Positions 17,027-24,570 of a stretch of 46,059 nucleotides of DNA are shown in pieces (the stretch's first letter is position 1; every line of letters begins with the position of its first letter). Source of the DNA: JAFDZW01 sp038229915 (GTDB lineage: Bacteria > Bacteroidota > Ignavibacteria > Palsa-1295); contig JBBRNY010000007.1 of the NCBI GenBank assembly GCA_038229915.1, forward strand, positions 1-46,059. The letters run 5' to 3'. The position numbers and the translations under genes were made by a program. Below the pieces are notes generated by a model. It made no database searches and had not been told where the DNA came from. It saw only the letters and a list, made by a program, of their open reading frames with translations.

Positions 17027-18748
17027 ATGTCAATTACTTCTCATATTAAAACTCGCTCACTGGCACTTCTTGCCGGTGCACTGTTCGGCTTGTCGTTTCC
17101 GCCGTTCGGTATTGTTGGTGGCTTACTGGCGTTTGTGGCGTTAGTGCCATTGCTTATTGCCCTTGAAGATACGAAGCGTCTTCGCGATGCCTTTTCGACA
17201 ACCTATCTGATGATGTTCATCGTCACGCTCATTGCTACGTATTGGGTTGGCGGATGGAAAGGTGAGGGGCAGGTCGATCCTTTTCTCATGGTCGGTGGAG
17301 TCGGGCTGGCAATAGTGCATCCTCTTTTTCTGGTGATCCCGATATTAATATATGATGCTACGCGCCGAAGATTTGGGCACATCACTGCGCTCGGTTTGTT
17401 GCCAATTATTTGGGTCGGTTTTGAATATTGGCATTCGACCGGTGACCTGAGTTTTCCGTGGCTCTCGCTTTTTAATACGCAAACCTATAACACTGCATAT
17501 ATTCAATTTATCGAGTTTACGGGAAGTTATGGATTGTCATTCGTGATCGTCATCATTAATATTTTACTCTACTCACTGCTTCGACAAAGAAAAATATTTG
17601 GATTTGCTCCGACGGTGACATTAAAAACTGTAGGAGCCTTCAAACGCACACGACTCTTTTTGCTCTCGGCACTTGCAGCGCTCATTATTATTCCATATTG
17701 TTTTGGGTTGTATCAATTAAGCCGATCTTCAAGCACCACCGAGCCAGCTCGCACACTTCGTGTTGCGATCATCCAACCGAATATTAATCCGTGGGACAAA
17801 TGGTCTTCGGGTACGAATCAGATCACGGATTCGATGTTTCATGCAACGCGGACGGCTCTAGCGACGACACCGATTCGTGCCGACCTTGCACTTTGGCCTG
17901 AAACGGCTATTACCTATCCGATCACACAACCGTGGCGCAAAGAAGATCTGCGCAAGATGTACTTGTTTGTTTCGGAGATCGGGATGCCTGTCTTGACCGG
18001 CATTCCAGATCGCGAAGAATATATTAGCGGACGAGATACGATTCCGCCGGACGCAAAAAAATCGAATGACCCTACGCTATTCTATCGTGATTGGAATTCG
18101 TCGATGTTGTTTTATTTTGATCTTTCTGGTAAGCCAACCTATCAGCGATATCATAAACAGATGCTTGTGCCATTCGGCGAACACGTACCGTATGTGGATG
18201 AATTTCCAATCTTAGGTGAGTGGTTCAAGTGGGGTGTCGGGCTGGGTAGTTGGAATAAAGGCGAAGGGTATGAAGTGTTCAAGTTGCCGTTTCATGGGGC
18301 ACAACTCACGCAACCCGATACTGCAAAACTGTGCACGATGGTTTGCTATGAGTCGGTGTATCCCTCTTATGTGCGAAAGTTTGTTGCAAATGGTGCTGAC
18401 CTCATTACGATCATCACGAATGACGGTTGGTATGGCAATAGCTCAGGGCCCTATCAACATAATCGCTACGCAGTACTTCGAGCGATCGAAAACCGTCGTT
18501 GGGTTGCTCGCTCGGCGAATACCGGAATTTCATCGGTCATCGACGATAAGGGAAGATTCATCGAAGAAACAGCCGTGTTCAAGAGTGCTTCGATCATCAA
18601 AAATATTCCGCTCATTACAAAGCAAACATTGTACACCCAATACGGTGATGTGATCGCATTGCCGAGCTTTTGGTTTACGTTTATATTTATTGTTGTGCTC
18701 ATTGTGATGCGACTTCTTTCAAAAAAGAAAAAACACGATGCCGTTTGA
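17027..18748 (+). CDS. lnt: Apolipoprotein N-acyltransferase
   Basis: Inner-membrane enzyme that adds the third acyl chain to the N-terminal Cys of lipoproteins, using phospholipid as donor. Of its 573 residues, the N-terminal 230 hold about six membrane helices (start LALLAGALFGLSFPPFG). A periplasmic nitrilase domain follows, and a final helix lies near 550. The catalytic triad is visible as Glu292 in WPETAI, Lys377 in YHKQMLVPFGEHVPY and Cys440 in MVCYES, followed by TNDGWYG and the AIENRRWVARSANTG block. It is longer than E. coli Lnt (512) because of loop insertions in the hydrolase part. Many lipoproteins are encoded in this window, so the enzyme has local substrates. It overlaps the next gene by 11 bases. 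Confidence 0.95.
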   Translation: MSITSHIKTRSLALLAGALFGLSFPPFGIVGGLLAFVALVPLLIALEDTKRLRDAFSTTYLMMFIVTLIATYWVGGWKGEGQVDPFLMVGGVGLAIVHPLFLVIPILIYDATRRRFGHITALGLLPIIWVGFEYWHSTGDLSFPWLSLFNTQTYNTAYIQFIEFTGSYGLSFVIVIINILLYSLLRQRKIFGFAPTVTLKTVGAFKRTRLFLLSALAALIIIPYCFGLYQLSRSSSTTEPARTLRVAIIQPNINPWDKWSSGTNQITDSMFHATRTALATTPIRADLALWPETAITYPITQPWRKEDLRKMYLFVSEIGMPVLTGIPDREEYISGRDTIPPDAKKSNDPTLFYRDWNSSMLFYFDLSGKPTYQRYHKQMLVPFGEHVPYVDEFPILGEWFKWGVGLGSWNKGEGYEVFKLPFHGAQLTQPDTAKLCTMVCYESVYPSYVRKFVANGADLITIITNDGWYGNSSGPYQHNRYAVLRAIENRRWVARSANTGISSVIDDKGRFIEETAVFKSASIIKNIPLITKQTLYTQYGDVIALPSFWFTFIFIVVLIVMRLLSKKKKHDAV

Positions 18749-19316
18749 TCTCGATATTCTCTATTTTTTAAATCAGACGATCGCATCGCCGACACTTGAT
18801 GCAATAATGATCGCATTGACGAGTGTTAAAGTTTGGACCCCTGCTTATATATTGGTTGCCTTACTTCTGATCTATTACAAACGTTGGGTTGGCGTTCGAC
18901 TGGTCGTGAGTACTGTAGTGCTGATCGGGCTAATCAATCTTGTGACGAATGTAGCAGTGAAACCCCTTGTCGCACGAGAACGCCCGTGTGCTCTTAATTT
19001 CTCGACGGCAGAGCGTGTCGTACCGTGGGTTCGCTTGCCCGATGGGATGAGACTTGGTTATAGCTTTCCGTCTTCCCATGCAGTAAATAATTTTGCTGGT
19101 GTCGTGTTTTTTATTGTGTTATTTCGTCGTCGTAAGTCATTGTATTGGTTGCTTGTTCCGGCACTAGTCGTTTCACTGACCAGGCCGTATCTCGGGTTGC
19201 ATTATCCTTCGGATATTATTGGCGGGATGCTGATCGGTGCGCTATGCGGATATGGGTGGGCATTGGTTCACGAGTATTTTGAGCGTAAGTTGTTCAAGGT
19301 GACTACATCCAATTGA
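18738..19316 (+). CDS. PAP2-family membrane phosphatase
   Basis: Integral membrane acid phosphatase of 192 residues with about five helices. All three PAP2 motifs are present: KPLVARERP near residue 78, FPSSHA near 113 (the proton-donor His) and TRPYLGLHYPSDIIGG near 152 (the nucleophile His). Members act on lipid phosphates such as undecaprenyl pyrophosphate, phosphatidate or phosphatidylglycerophosphate, and the sequence alone does not decide between these. The 11-base overlap with lnt points to co-translation and a role in envelope lipid metabolism. Recycling of undecaprenyl pyrophosphate is a plausible guess. Confidence 0.9.
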   Translation: MPFDLDILYFLNQTIASPTLDAIMIALTSVKVWTPAYILVALLLIYYKRWVGVRLVVSTVVLIGLINLVTNVAVKPLVARERPCALNFSTAERVVPWVRLPDGMRLGYSFPSSHAVNNFAGVVFFIVLFRRRKSLYWLLVPALVVSLTRPYLGLHYPSDIIGGMLIGALCGYGWALVHEYFERKLFKVTTSN

Positions 19317-19409
19317 GATACTTTTGTTGTAATAAATGAGGGTATCATATGTGAACCTAACTATTCGTTTTTTAGGTTATATTATTGTTAATTTTTTAAG
19401 GAGAACTTT

Positions 19410-19784
19410 ATGAAAAAAATGATCGCGATAGCATTGGTTTTTGCCTTGACAGGTTTATTTACGAACACGGTTGATGCGAAAACAAAACCGGTTGCCAAAA
19501 GTTGGACCGGCGTATTGATCGACAAAATGTGTTCGAAAAAAATGACAGGGGATATGGCAAAATGCTCTATGCATACAAAAATGTGTGCAAGCGAAGAGAT
19601 GTGTGCTAAGTCCGGTTATGGTTTGATGGTTGACGGCAAGTATTATAAATTTGACAAGAAGGGCGACCAGCTTGCAACGGCATATCTCAAACAAACAACA
19701 AAAGAGAAAGATATGCAGATCGAAGTAACAGGTAAGATGAGCGGAAGTATGATCAAAGTAACCGACATCAAAGATAAAATGTAA
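19410..19784 (+). CDS. Small exported Cys-containing protein, unknown function
   Basis: A 124-residue protein with a signal peptide (MKKMIAIALVFALTGLFT, cleaved after VDA), so periplasmic or secreted. A strong ribosome site AAGGAG lies seven bases before the ATG. The mature part has a Cys-rich first half (MCSKKM, KCSMHTKMC, EEMCAKSGYG; five Cys in all). It then has a beta-rich second half with a repeated GKYYKFD, YLKQTTKEKDM, IEVTGKMSG, IKVTDIKD pattern that could be a small OB-like barrel. The N-terminal WTGVLIDKMC and the SGYGLMVDGKYY block look like a conserved family of exported proteins, but I cannot name it. The Cys/Met-rich region could bind metal or form disulfides; this is inference only. 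It is a single gene ending at a shared terminator. Confidence 0.8.
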   Translation: MKKMIAIALVFALTGLFTNTVDAKTKPVAKSWTGVLIDKMCSKKMTGDMAKCSMHTKMCASEEMCAKSGYGLMVDGKYYKFDKKGDQLATAYLKQTTKEKDMQIEVTGKMSGSMIKVTDIKDKM

Positions 19785-19802
19785 AATCAGTTTTATAAAA
19801 AA

Positions 19803-19834
19803 AGCAGGTATCATAACGATGCCTGCTTTTTTTT
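19803..19834. terminator. Bidirectional terminator
   Basis: Ten-bp stem AGCAGGTATC/GATGCCTGCT (one G-T pair) with loop ATAAC, A-rich before and T8 after. It separates the small exported protein gene from the convergent propeller lipoprotein gene. Confidence 0.85.
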
Positions 19835-19855
19835 GTTTTAAAAATATTCTCAGGT

Positions 19856-21280
19856 TTAAAAATTCGTGACGATCTCGGTTGCGAAGCCTGCTGAGGCAAA
19901 AGTATAGATGATCTTTTTTGTAATGCGGTCAACAATATAGATGCCCGATGATGGTGCACCTCCATTTACTCCGTGATTGTGAACACCACCCACAAGTTTT
20001 TCTGTAGTGATATACGCCACTCTCCCATCACGCGAAAATGCGATCGAACGGGGGTTGGTATTGATGCTATCGACTGTTGCTGTAACAGTATTCGTTGCGG
20101 TGCTGATAATCTTGATCTGATCGGAGCCCCAAGCCGTTACCCATAGCTCAGAGCCATCGGGTGAAAGACACGAGCTATAAGGATTATAATTTGCGGGGAT
20201 CCGAGCGACGATCGTATCGCGATGAAGATCGAACACGACTACTTCAGAACTGTTCTGACAGCTGACATATAATAATGAGTCGTTCGGGGAGATCGTCATA
20301 AAGCCAGGGAAATATTTTGCCTGGTACTCGCCCGGTAACGGACTTGGCACATCGTTGCCGATCGGTAATATCTTTAGGATAGAATCATTCTGCGTATCGA
20401 CTCGAGCAATATTATCAGAACCACTACCGCTGATATATGCATAGCGACCTGAATGCGATGTGACCGTGCCGTAAGCTGCTCGGAGCGATGTCGTTATAAC
20501 AGTCTTGAGCATTGTCATTGTCGTGGCATCAAATACTCCGTAACGAGTAAGGCTTGAAGATGGGTAATCAGTGACATAGCCTTTGGTGCCGTCAGGTGTG
20601 AGCGTAATGTCGTTGCAGGAAAGCCCTGAATTGCATTCATTTAATGGGCCAAGTCCGTTTGTACTATATTTTCGGATGATACCGCCGGAGGATTGCGTGC
20701 CAACAATGACGGCACTCTTATCAGGTGTTATCGCAATGCACGATGGTGCAAGAGTACCGCTCCCGGTTTTGATGGAGCTTGCACGAATGACTTTGTGTGC
20801 ATCGTCATCGAGAACAGTGATCACATCTTCAGCACTGCAAACGACAAATACCTTATTGGTGACATTGCTATAAGCGATCTTATTGTCGTTGCTCTTTGCG
20901 CCCTGATTGATCCAATCAAAAATAGCTTTTTGGTCTGCCGCAGAAAGAGGATCGCGCGATAGTGGCATCCTTGGAATAGCGATAGCCGCAAGATTCTCGT
21001 TGGTGTTGATATGCTCGAAAAGGTGACTCTTCGACGCACTGAACGGGATGATAGTATATTCAAATTTGCTGCCGCGAGTCATCCCTTCCCAAGTAGAAAG
21101 ATCGAGGCTATCATTAAAATCTTGCGCACCGGTATGACACGATGTGCCGTTGCAATTGTCGGTCATTATCGAGGCGATCGCCGGCGGATAATTGCCTGAC
21201 GGTTGTTCCGATTCGATCGGAGCATGAGTACATGAACCAAGTAATGGCAGAAGCCAAATCCAAAGCCACGATAATTTCAT
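19856..21280 (-). CDS. Cytochrome-c-like plus YncE-type propeller lipoprotein
   Basis: Lipoprotein of 474 residues with lipobox LLGSC (Cys17). Residues 30-125 resemble the planctomycete-type cytochrome c domain: an N-terminal helix, the C-x4-C-H motif CNGTSCH (Cys43, Cys48, His49), LDLSTWEGMTRG, IPRMPLS (Met105 as possible axial ligand), and LSAADQKAIFDWINQGA as the last helix. The usual heme motif is CxxCH, so heme attachment here would be unusual or absent. Residues 135-474 form a YncE/SMP-30-like seven-bladed propeller with repeats such as CIAITPDKSAVIVG, LSPDGSELWVTAW and IAFSRDGRVAYITT. It probably faces the periplasm or cell surface. It starts immediately after the stop of the upstream lipoprotein gene, so the two are co-expressed. 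A role in electron transfer or binding a redox ligand is inference. Confidence 0.8.
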   Translation of the reverse strand: MKLSWLWIWLLPLLGSCTHAPIESEQPSGNYPPAIASIMTDNCNGTSCHTGAQDFNDSLDLSTWEGMTRGSKFEYTIIPFSASKSHLFEHINTNENLAAIAIPRMPLSRDPLSAADQKAIFDWINQGAKSNDNKIAYSNVTNKVFVVCSAEDVITVLDDDAHKVIRASSIKTGSGTLAPSCIAITPDKSAVIVGTQSSGGIIRKYSTNGLGPLNECNSGLSCNDITLTPDGTKGYVTDYPSSSLTRYGVFDATTMTMLKTVITTSLRAAYGTVTSHSGRYAYISGSGSDNIARVDTQNDSILKILPIGNDVPSPLPGEYQAKYFPGFMTISPNDSLLYVSCQNSSEVVVFDLHRDTIVARIPANYNPYSSCLSPDGSELWVTAWGSDQIKIISTATNTVTATVDSINTNPRSIAFSRDGRVAYITTEKLVGGVHNHGVNGGAPSSGIYIVDRITKKIIYTFASAGFATEIVTNF

Positions 21281-22240
21281 TTAACGAGAAAGCGTAACGG
21301 TAGCTTTCGGAAGTAATGATGTGACGTTTGGCAACGGAATAGGGGAATAATATGCCGTGGTTGTTGGCACTGGGCCATTTAATAGCACAATAGGTGAAGG
21401 TGTGGTGGGTGTCACTCCTCCAAAAGTTGGTTCTATCGTCACTAACACACTTGCTTTGCCGGTTTTGCGAAGATCATATTTTCGTACGCCTTTGGTAGAT
21501 GGATATTTACCTCCAGGGAATGGCGCGTCGTTATTTGTTGAATCAGAATCGAAGCCTGATGGCGAAGTAAAAGTACCGTAATAAATATAGAGTGGCGCTC
21601 CGGAGACAGTATCAACTGCCCATAACGCATAAGCCCATTCGGGGGCAAGAGGCGGGATATCGCTGATACCGGGAAGTCGCGAGGCTGGGTTTGTTGCATC
21701 CATCAAGTACATCTGCGAACTGGAGTCCTTTACTGCGCTAAGGAATGTTGCTTTGCCACTGAGATCACTAAAGGTATAACCGATCGCATCTTCATTGTCG
21801 ATCGTCAATGTCGAGTTGCCTTGGGTTGCAGTGCCGGAAATTTCGCCAACGAGAAATGGAGCGGCTGGTACCGTATCAACGATTGCACCGATACGCTCGA
21901 TAGAAATAACACAATGCTCGGCAATTGCCAACGAATGCCCAAGACGAGCATGCAAGTTTGTAGTATCAAACCCGAGAATTTTTCCTGAAGCATCAACGGT
22001 GAATGTTGAGACGAGTTTGTTGACGGTTGCTCCGTGCTGGGGAGAGTTCTGCTTCGAGCCTATACTAGTCTTCGGAAATTCGAGCCAAAACGCATAAGTC
22101 TCACCTGCACGGTTTGGTGGGAGATTATTTATCGAAACGGTCACCCCTTGATTGACAGCGACTTGTGTAGGAGTTTCGGTCTTACATCCAGCGAACAAGA
22201 GTGCGACAAGCGCGAATAGAGTAGTATAGCGTAATATCAT
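21281..22240 (-). CDS. Lipoprotein, unknown function
   Basis: Lipoprotein of 319 residues with signal MILRYTTLFALVALLFAGC and lipidated Cys19. The rest is predicted beta-rich: VTVSINNLPPNRAGETYAFW near 33, and a second similar module with PEWAYALWAVD and IYYGTFTSPSGFDSD near 210-240. These Ig-like segments with AFW or YALWAVD recall the C-terminal sensing part of anti-sigma-K-like proteins found in related genomes, but there is no membrane anchor other than the lipid, and I would not assign that role. The gene ends one base before the cytochrome-propeller gene starts. I infer a joint function at the same membrane. Confidence 0.75.
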   Translation of the reverse strand: MILRYTTLFALVALLFAGCKTETPTQVAVNQGVTVSINNLPPNRAGETYAFWLEFPKTSIGSKQNSPQHGATVNKLVSTFTVDASGKILGFDTTNLHARLGHSLAIAEHCVISIERIGAIVDTVPAAPFLVGEISGTATQGNSTLTIDNEDAIGYTFSDLSGKATFLSAVKDSSSQMYLMDATNPASRLPGISDIPPLAPEWAYALWAVDTVSGAPLYIYYGTFTSPSGFDSDSTNNDAPFPGGKYPSTKGVRKYDLRKTGKASVLVTIEPTFGGVTPTTPSPIVLLNGPVPTTTAYYSPIPLPNVTSLLPKATVTLSR

Positions 22241-22283
22241 AGACTTATAGACACAAAAAACCTAAAAAAAGATACAAAAAAAG

Positions 22284-22319
22284 CAAAAAAAATCTCCTGA
22301 GGCTTTCGCCGCAGGAGAT
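22284..22319 (-). terminator. Terminator of the tRNA-Ile/tRNA-Ala unit
   Basis: On the minus strand an eight-bp stem ATCTCCTG/CAGGAGAT (with an inner GGC/GCC helix) is followed by an uninterrupted T-run. It starts nine bases after the tRNA-Ala 3' end, so it closes the tRNA transcript. Confidence 0.88.
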
Positions 22320-22327
22320 GTTATCAG

Positions 22328-22400
22328 TGGACCCTAGGAGAGTCGAACTCCTTACCTACTGAATGCAAATCAGTCGCTCTACCAGATGAGCTAAGGGCCC
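22328..22400 (-). tRNA. tRNA-Ala (UGC)
   Basis: Seventy-three-nt cloverleaf. Acceptor stem GGGCCCT/AGGGTCC contains the G3-U70 pair that is the alanine identity element. The anticodon stem ACTGA/TCAGT encloses loop TTTGCAT with anticodon TGC. A GTTCGAC T-loop is present, with discriminator A. CCA is not encoded. Confidence 0.97.
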
Positions 22401-22484
22401 CAAGTTGTCAATTATCATGATCGGGACTTGAAAACGTGAACTCTACTCTGTAAAGTTCAAATTCTCTCGGTCTCTTTCAATTCG

Positions 22485-22558
22485 TGGGCCTAAGTGGAGT
22501 TGAACCACTGACCTTGCGCTTATCAGGCGCACGCTCTAACCAACTGAGCTATAGGCCC
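22485..22558 (-). tRNA. tRNA-Ile (GAU)
   Basis: Seventy-four-nt cloverleaf. Acceptor stem GGGCCTA/TAGGCCC is fully paired. Anticodon stem TGCGC/GCGCA encloses loop CTGATAA with anticodon GAT. T-loop GTTCAAC, discriminator A, CCA not encoded. It lies 84 bases upstream of tRNA-Ala in the same direction, the order normally seen between 16S and 23S rRNA genes. Confidence 0.97.
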
Positions 22559-22780
22559 CAAATCCACAACCCGTGACAGGGTTCCCCGTTACAAGGAACG
22601 TGGAAAACGGACAATACCCCGTTCCTGTTCCCTAAAGATTTTCCCGTGGACTTAATATACTTGTTGGCTCAGACATATCGCTCTTCAGTGTTCGCTCCGG
22701 TCGAAATAACATTGCTAAAGACTGAAGACTAACCACCAAAGACTCGGATTGCAAAGTCACTCTGTAGCGTTAGACCAGTT

Positions 22781-23170
22781 ATGTCGGAAGAATTTGAATA
22801 TGGGTCGTTCGAGGAGCAGTTCGCCAAAGGCGTGGAGCTTTTTAATGCAAAAGAGTTTTTCGACTGTCACGATGTCTTCGAAGAATTGTGGCAATATGAC
22901 CGCAGTGAAATGCGGTTGTTCTTGCAAGGGCTGATCCAAGCGGCTGTGGGTTGCTATCATTTATCAAATGGTAATACGACCGGGGCTATCAGCCAATACA
23001 CCAAATCGCTCGACAAGCTTCGGAAATATGCCGATGATTACGGTGGGTTGAAAGTAGATTTGCTTCGAACCGAGCTTGAGCGATGCCTCGGTGGTGCGAT
23101 GACCATGCACGAAGCAGGAAAACGATTTGAGGTGGCGCAAGAATATTTCCCGTTGATAGAGTTGGTGTGA
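22781..23170 (+). CDS. DUF309 family protein
   Basis: All-helical cytosolic protein of 129 residues belonging to the DUF309 family. The hallmark segment is FNAKEFFDCHDVFEELW near residues 21-37, with the conserved His/Glu pairs, followed by LFLQGLIQAAVGCYHL near 46-61 and a GNTTGA turn. Members are structurally related to TPR-like helical bundles and their biochemical role is unknown. It is divergent from the tRNA unit across a 222-bp gap in which I see no further gene, and it has no operon partner. The ATG at 22781 begins just before the conserved region, and length is normal for the family. Confidence 0.88.
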   Translation: MSEEFEYGSFEEQFAKGVELFNAKEFFDCHDVFEELWQYDRSEMRLFLQGLIQAAVGCYHLSNGNTTGAISQYTKSLDKLRKYADDYGGLKVDLLRTELERCLGGAMTMHEAGKRFEVAQEYFPLIELV

Positions 23171-23334
23171 TTTTAGAATAATATGTAAAGGTACTCCCGA
23201 TCTTTGGTTTGGCACGATATTTCCTTACTCAACATAAACACTTAAGATGCAAAATAGGAGTATATAAGGCTATGTCGTTAGATCATAAAGTGATGAGGGC
23301 ATCATTCGTATTTCAATACATATTGCATATTTCA

Positions 23335-24006
23335 ATGAAAAGTTTGACGGTTGCAATGTTGCTCTGTTTGCTCGGTGCAGGTCCGTTGTTTGGACAGCAG
23401 AAGGAGAAAGCAGATGAGTTTATTGACCTCGCCAATGAACCGCATTTGATTCCGAGTAGTATTGATAGTCAATATTATCCCGCGTTAGCGGCAGCCGCAG
23501 GTATCGAAGGGCTCGTACGGCTTGACATATTGATCGATACCACCGGCACTGTTGTCAAGATAGAAAATGTAAACTCAAGTGGCAGCCTATTACTTGATTA
23601 TGGAGCCATAGATATGCTTCGAGGTGCGAAATTTACTCCGGCTATTGCACTGAAAGATACCAAGGTGAAAATTTGGGTAACTTATCCGATAAATTTCAAA
23701 TTGGATAAACTGACTCCAAAAACTATTGATCTCTATGAAGTGAAACTTCCGAAAGAAATGAAACAGCCTCTTATTGTCAAAGTCCCATATCTCGAAAAGC
23801 ATGACCCGTATGATGTGTTGGCTTCAATGATCATTGGTAATGACGGAAAGATCATTGACGGATCCATTCTTCCGTCTGTTACAATAGAGCAGGAAGAAGC
23901 GATCAATGCCATTTTAAATCAATATCAGTTTGCTCCGGTAAAACTTTCGAAAAGAACAAGCGTAAAAAATGTTGCTTTCATCAAAATAAAATTGGAAATG
24001 AACTAA
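23335..24006 (+). CDS. Exported protein with two TonB_C-like domains
   Basis: A 223-residue protein with a signal peptide (MKSLTVAMLLCLLGAGPLFGQQ). The first module (about 45-130) reads YYPALAAAAGIEGLVRLDIL, IDTTGTVVKIENV and LRGAKFTPAI, the standard TonB C-terminal pattern (yP..A...gieG.V.v.f.id..G.v....v..s........A...l....F.Pa). A second, more degenerate module follows (about 145-223: YDVLASMIIGNDGKIIDGSI, then INAILNQYQFAPVKLS). No membrane anchor or Pro-rich spacer of a true TonB is seen, so energising a receptor from the inner membrane is unlikely. It is better described as a periplasmic TonB_C-domain protein. I chose ATG 23335 because it opens the signal peptide; the open frame back to TTG 23209 is not convincing. 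Confidence 0.8.
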   Translation: MKSLTVAMLLCLLGAGPLFGQQKEKADEFIDLANEPHLIPSSIDSQYYPALAAAAGIEGLVRLDILIDTTGTVVKIENVNSSGSLLLDYGAIDMLRGAKFTPAIALKDTKVKIWVTYPINFKLDKLTPKTIDLYEVKLPKEMKQPLIVKVPYLEKHDPYDVLASMIIGNDGKIIDGSILPSVTIEQEEAINAILNQYQFAPVKLSKRTSVKNVAFIKIKLEMN

Positions 24007-24070
24007 ACGATAATCAAACGACGTTTTACAAGCCTATCAGTAATATTAATTTTATCAGGAGAATGCTACT

Positions 24071-24415
24071 ATGGCAATCATGATCACATCGGAATGTATC
24101 AACTGCGGCGCTTGTGAGCCGGAGTGTCCGAATACTGCAATCTACGAAGGCGGAGCGAATTGGAATCTTGCCGGACAAAGTTACGACGCAGCTGACCCAA
24201 CACCAAGCGGTGCGGTTGGTTTTTATTCGACCGACTTCTTTTATATCGTACCAGATAAATGCACAGAGTGCGTCGGTTTCCATGACGAGCCTCAGTGTGC
24301 GGCTGTCTGCCCCGTCGATTGTTGCGTTGCCGATCCGAATTGGGTCGAGCCAAAAGAACAACTCGAAGCGAAAGTAGCGTGGCTCGACGAAGTCGATCCT
24401 AATCGCAAACGCTAA
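24071..24415 (+). CDS. Dicluster [4Fe-4S] ferredoxin, Alvin/YfhL type
   Basis: Small cytosolic electron carrier of 114 residues. The first cluster is bound by CINCGACEPECP (C-x2-C-x2-C-x3-CP) at the N-terminus. The second is bound by CTECVGFHDEPQCAAVCP, with an eight-residue insertion between the second and third Cys, as in Chromatium vinosum-type and YfhL-like ferredoxins. The link between the clusters is about 30 residues longer than in short bacterial ferredoxins, and there is an acidic C-terminal helix (LEAKVAWLDEVDPN). AGGAG lies ten bases before ATG 24071. A single gene followed by a UUCG-loop terminator; its redox partners are not visible here. Confidence 0.93.
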   Translation: MAIMITSECINCGACEPECPNTAIYEGGANWNLAGQSYDAADPTPSGAVGFYSTDFFYIVPDKCTECVGFHDEPQCAAVCPVDCCVADPNWVEPKEQLEAKVAWLDEVDPNRKR

Positions 24416-24440
24416 GAAAGACTTGTTTTTAGTTTTTATG

Positions 24441-24467
24441 AAAGCATAGCCTTCGGGCTATGCTTTT
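24441..24467 (+). terminator. Terminator after the ferredoxin
   Basis: Eleven-bp perfect stem AAAGCATAGCC/GGCTATGCTTT with a stable TTCG tetraloop. The T-run is short and partly within the stem. Confidence 0.8.
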
Positions 24468-24488
24468 CTATGTCCGCCCAATAAGTTG

Positions 24489-24496
24489 TATATTTG
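24489..24496 (+). promoter_or_regulatory. TAnnTTTG promoter-like element
   Basis: TATATTTG, an exact Bacteroidota -7 match, about 75 bases before the first TSP3 protein start and just after the ferredoxin terminator. I could not find a clear -33 box. Confidence 0.4.
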
Positions 24497-24570
24497 TAGC
24501 ATCAGTATCGTCGCTTCGGCAAGATACTCGGGGGGGTGTCACGGGATTGACAAAACACGGGCTACAAACA

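Noticed and set aside
22559..22780. 16S rRNA 3' end upstream of the tRNA pair
   Set aside because: No anti-Shine-Dalgarno core or other 16S-like segment is visible on the minus strand.
24460..24570. Upstream extension of the first TSP3 protein
   Set aside because: The open frame runs back through the ferredoxin terminator and a promoter-like element; the signal peptide begins at 24571.
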